Below are positions 5,090 through 5,104 of a DNA stretch of 5,104 bases, piece by piece. The position numbers and the translations under genes are program-made. The first letter of the stretch is position 1; each line of letters starts with the position of its first letter. The stretch is from positions 1 to 5,104 of the forward strand of contig JAFUWR010000147.1 in assembly GCA_017471125.1 (NCBI GenBank). The letters run 5' to 3'. The notes under the pieces are model-generated. The model made no database searches, was not told the origin of the DNA, and saw only the letters and a list, made by a program, of their open reading frames with translations. Source of the DNA: Clostridia bacterium (GTDB lineage: Bacteria; Bacillota; Clostridia; Christensenellales; Aristaeellaceae).

Positions 5090-5104
5090 GACCTCTCAGT
5101 CACC
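5090..5104. repeat. Probable start of another B-type palindromic element, cut by window end
   Basis: GACCTCTCAGTCACC resembles the beginning of element B at 188-199 (CCCTCAGTCAGC): a CTCAGTCA core at the start of a hairpin. The pairing arm would lie beyond the window. If real, the operon's upstream side repeats the arrangement of its downstream side, a heptad array next to palindromic elements. Confidence 0.45.

Overview
The window holds one compact minus-strand operon of five genes (about 5021 down to 314) that encodes an ABC importer of the peptide/nickel (Opp/Dpp/Nik) family. In transcription order the genes are: a DppB-type permease, a DppC-type permease, a short DppD-type ATPase, a longer DppF-type ATPase with a cysteine-rich tail, and a secreted protein that looks like a type I periplasmic (sugar/LacI-like) binding protein. 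Junctions are tight. Genes 1-2 and 2-3 nearly touch, genes 3-4 overlap by 8 nt, and genes 4-5 overlap as GTGA. The set is therefore almost certainly co-transcribed and translationally coupled. The B and C subunits would form the membrane channel, D and F the ATP-driven motor, and the last gene is the only candidate solute receptor here. The substrate cannot be read from sequence. The receptor is the odd part, because Opp/Dpp/Nik importers normally use a cluster C (SBP_bac_5) binding protein and none is visible.

Both flanks are repeat DNA. Positions 1-313 hold no gene. They are a mosaic of small palindromic elements: two copies of an A-type double hairpin, one related B-type double hairpin, and three copies of a C-type hairpin whose stems differ by compensatory changes. 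A G-rich seven-base repeat (TAGGGAN) lies at both edges of this mosaic. The same heptad array, in inverted orientation, sits just upstream of the first gene (5039-5087), followed by what looks like the start of another B-type element cut by the window end. A perfect 19-bp inverted repeat (299-317 and 5038-5056) inside the heptad arrays brackets the operon almost exactly. It reaches the stop codon of the last gene and lies about 17 nt from the start codon of the first.

The DNA is G+C-rich by eye, with strong GGAGG-like ribosome binding sites and frequent GTG/TTG starts. Palindromic repeats of the CCTCATCCG / CTCAGTCAGC kind are, to my recollection, frequent between genes in gut Clostridia (Oscillospirales and relatives). 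A G+C-rich Clostridia genome or metagenome bin is my best guess, at moderate confidence. I see no transposase, RNA gene, CRISPR array or convincing promoter. The operon itself is a recognisable transporter; the less ordinary features are the receptor type and the repeat bracketing.
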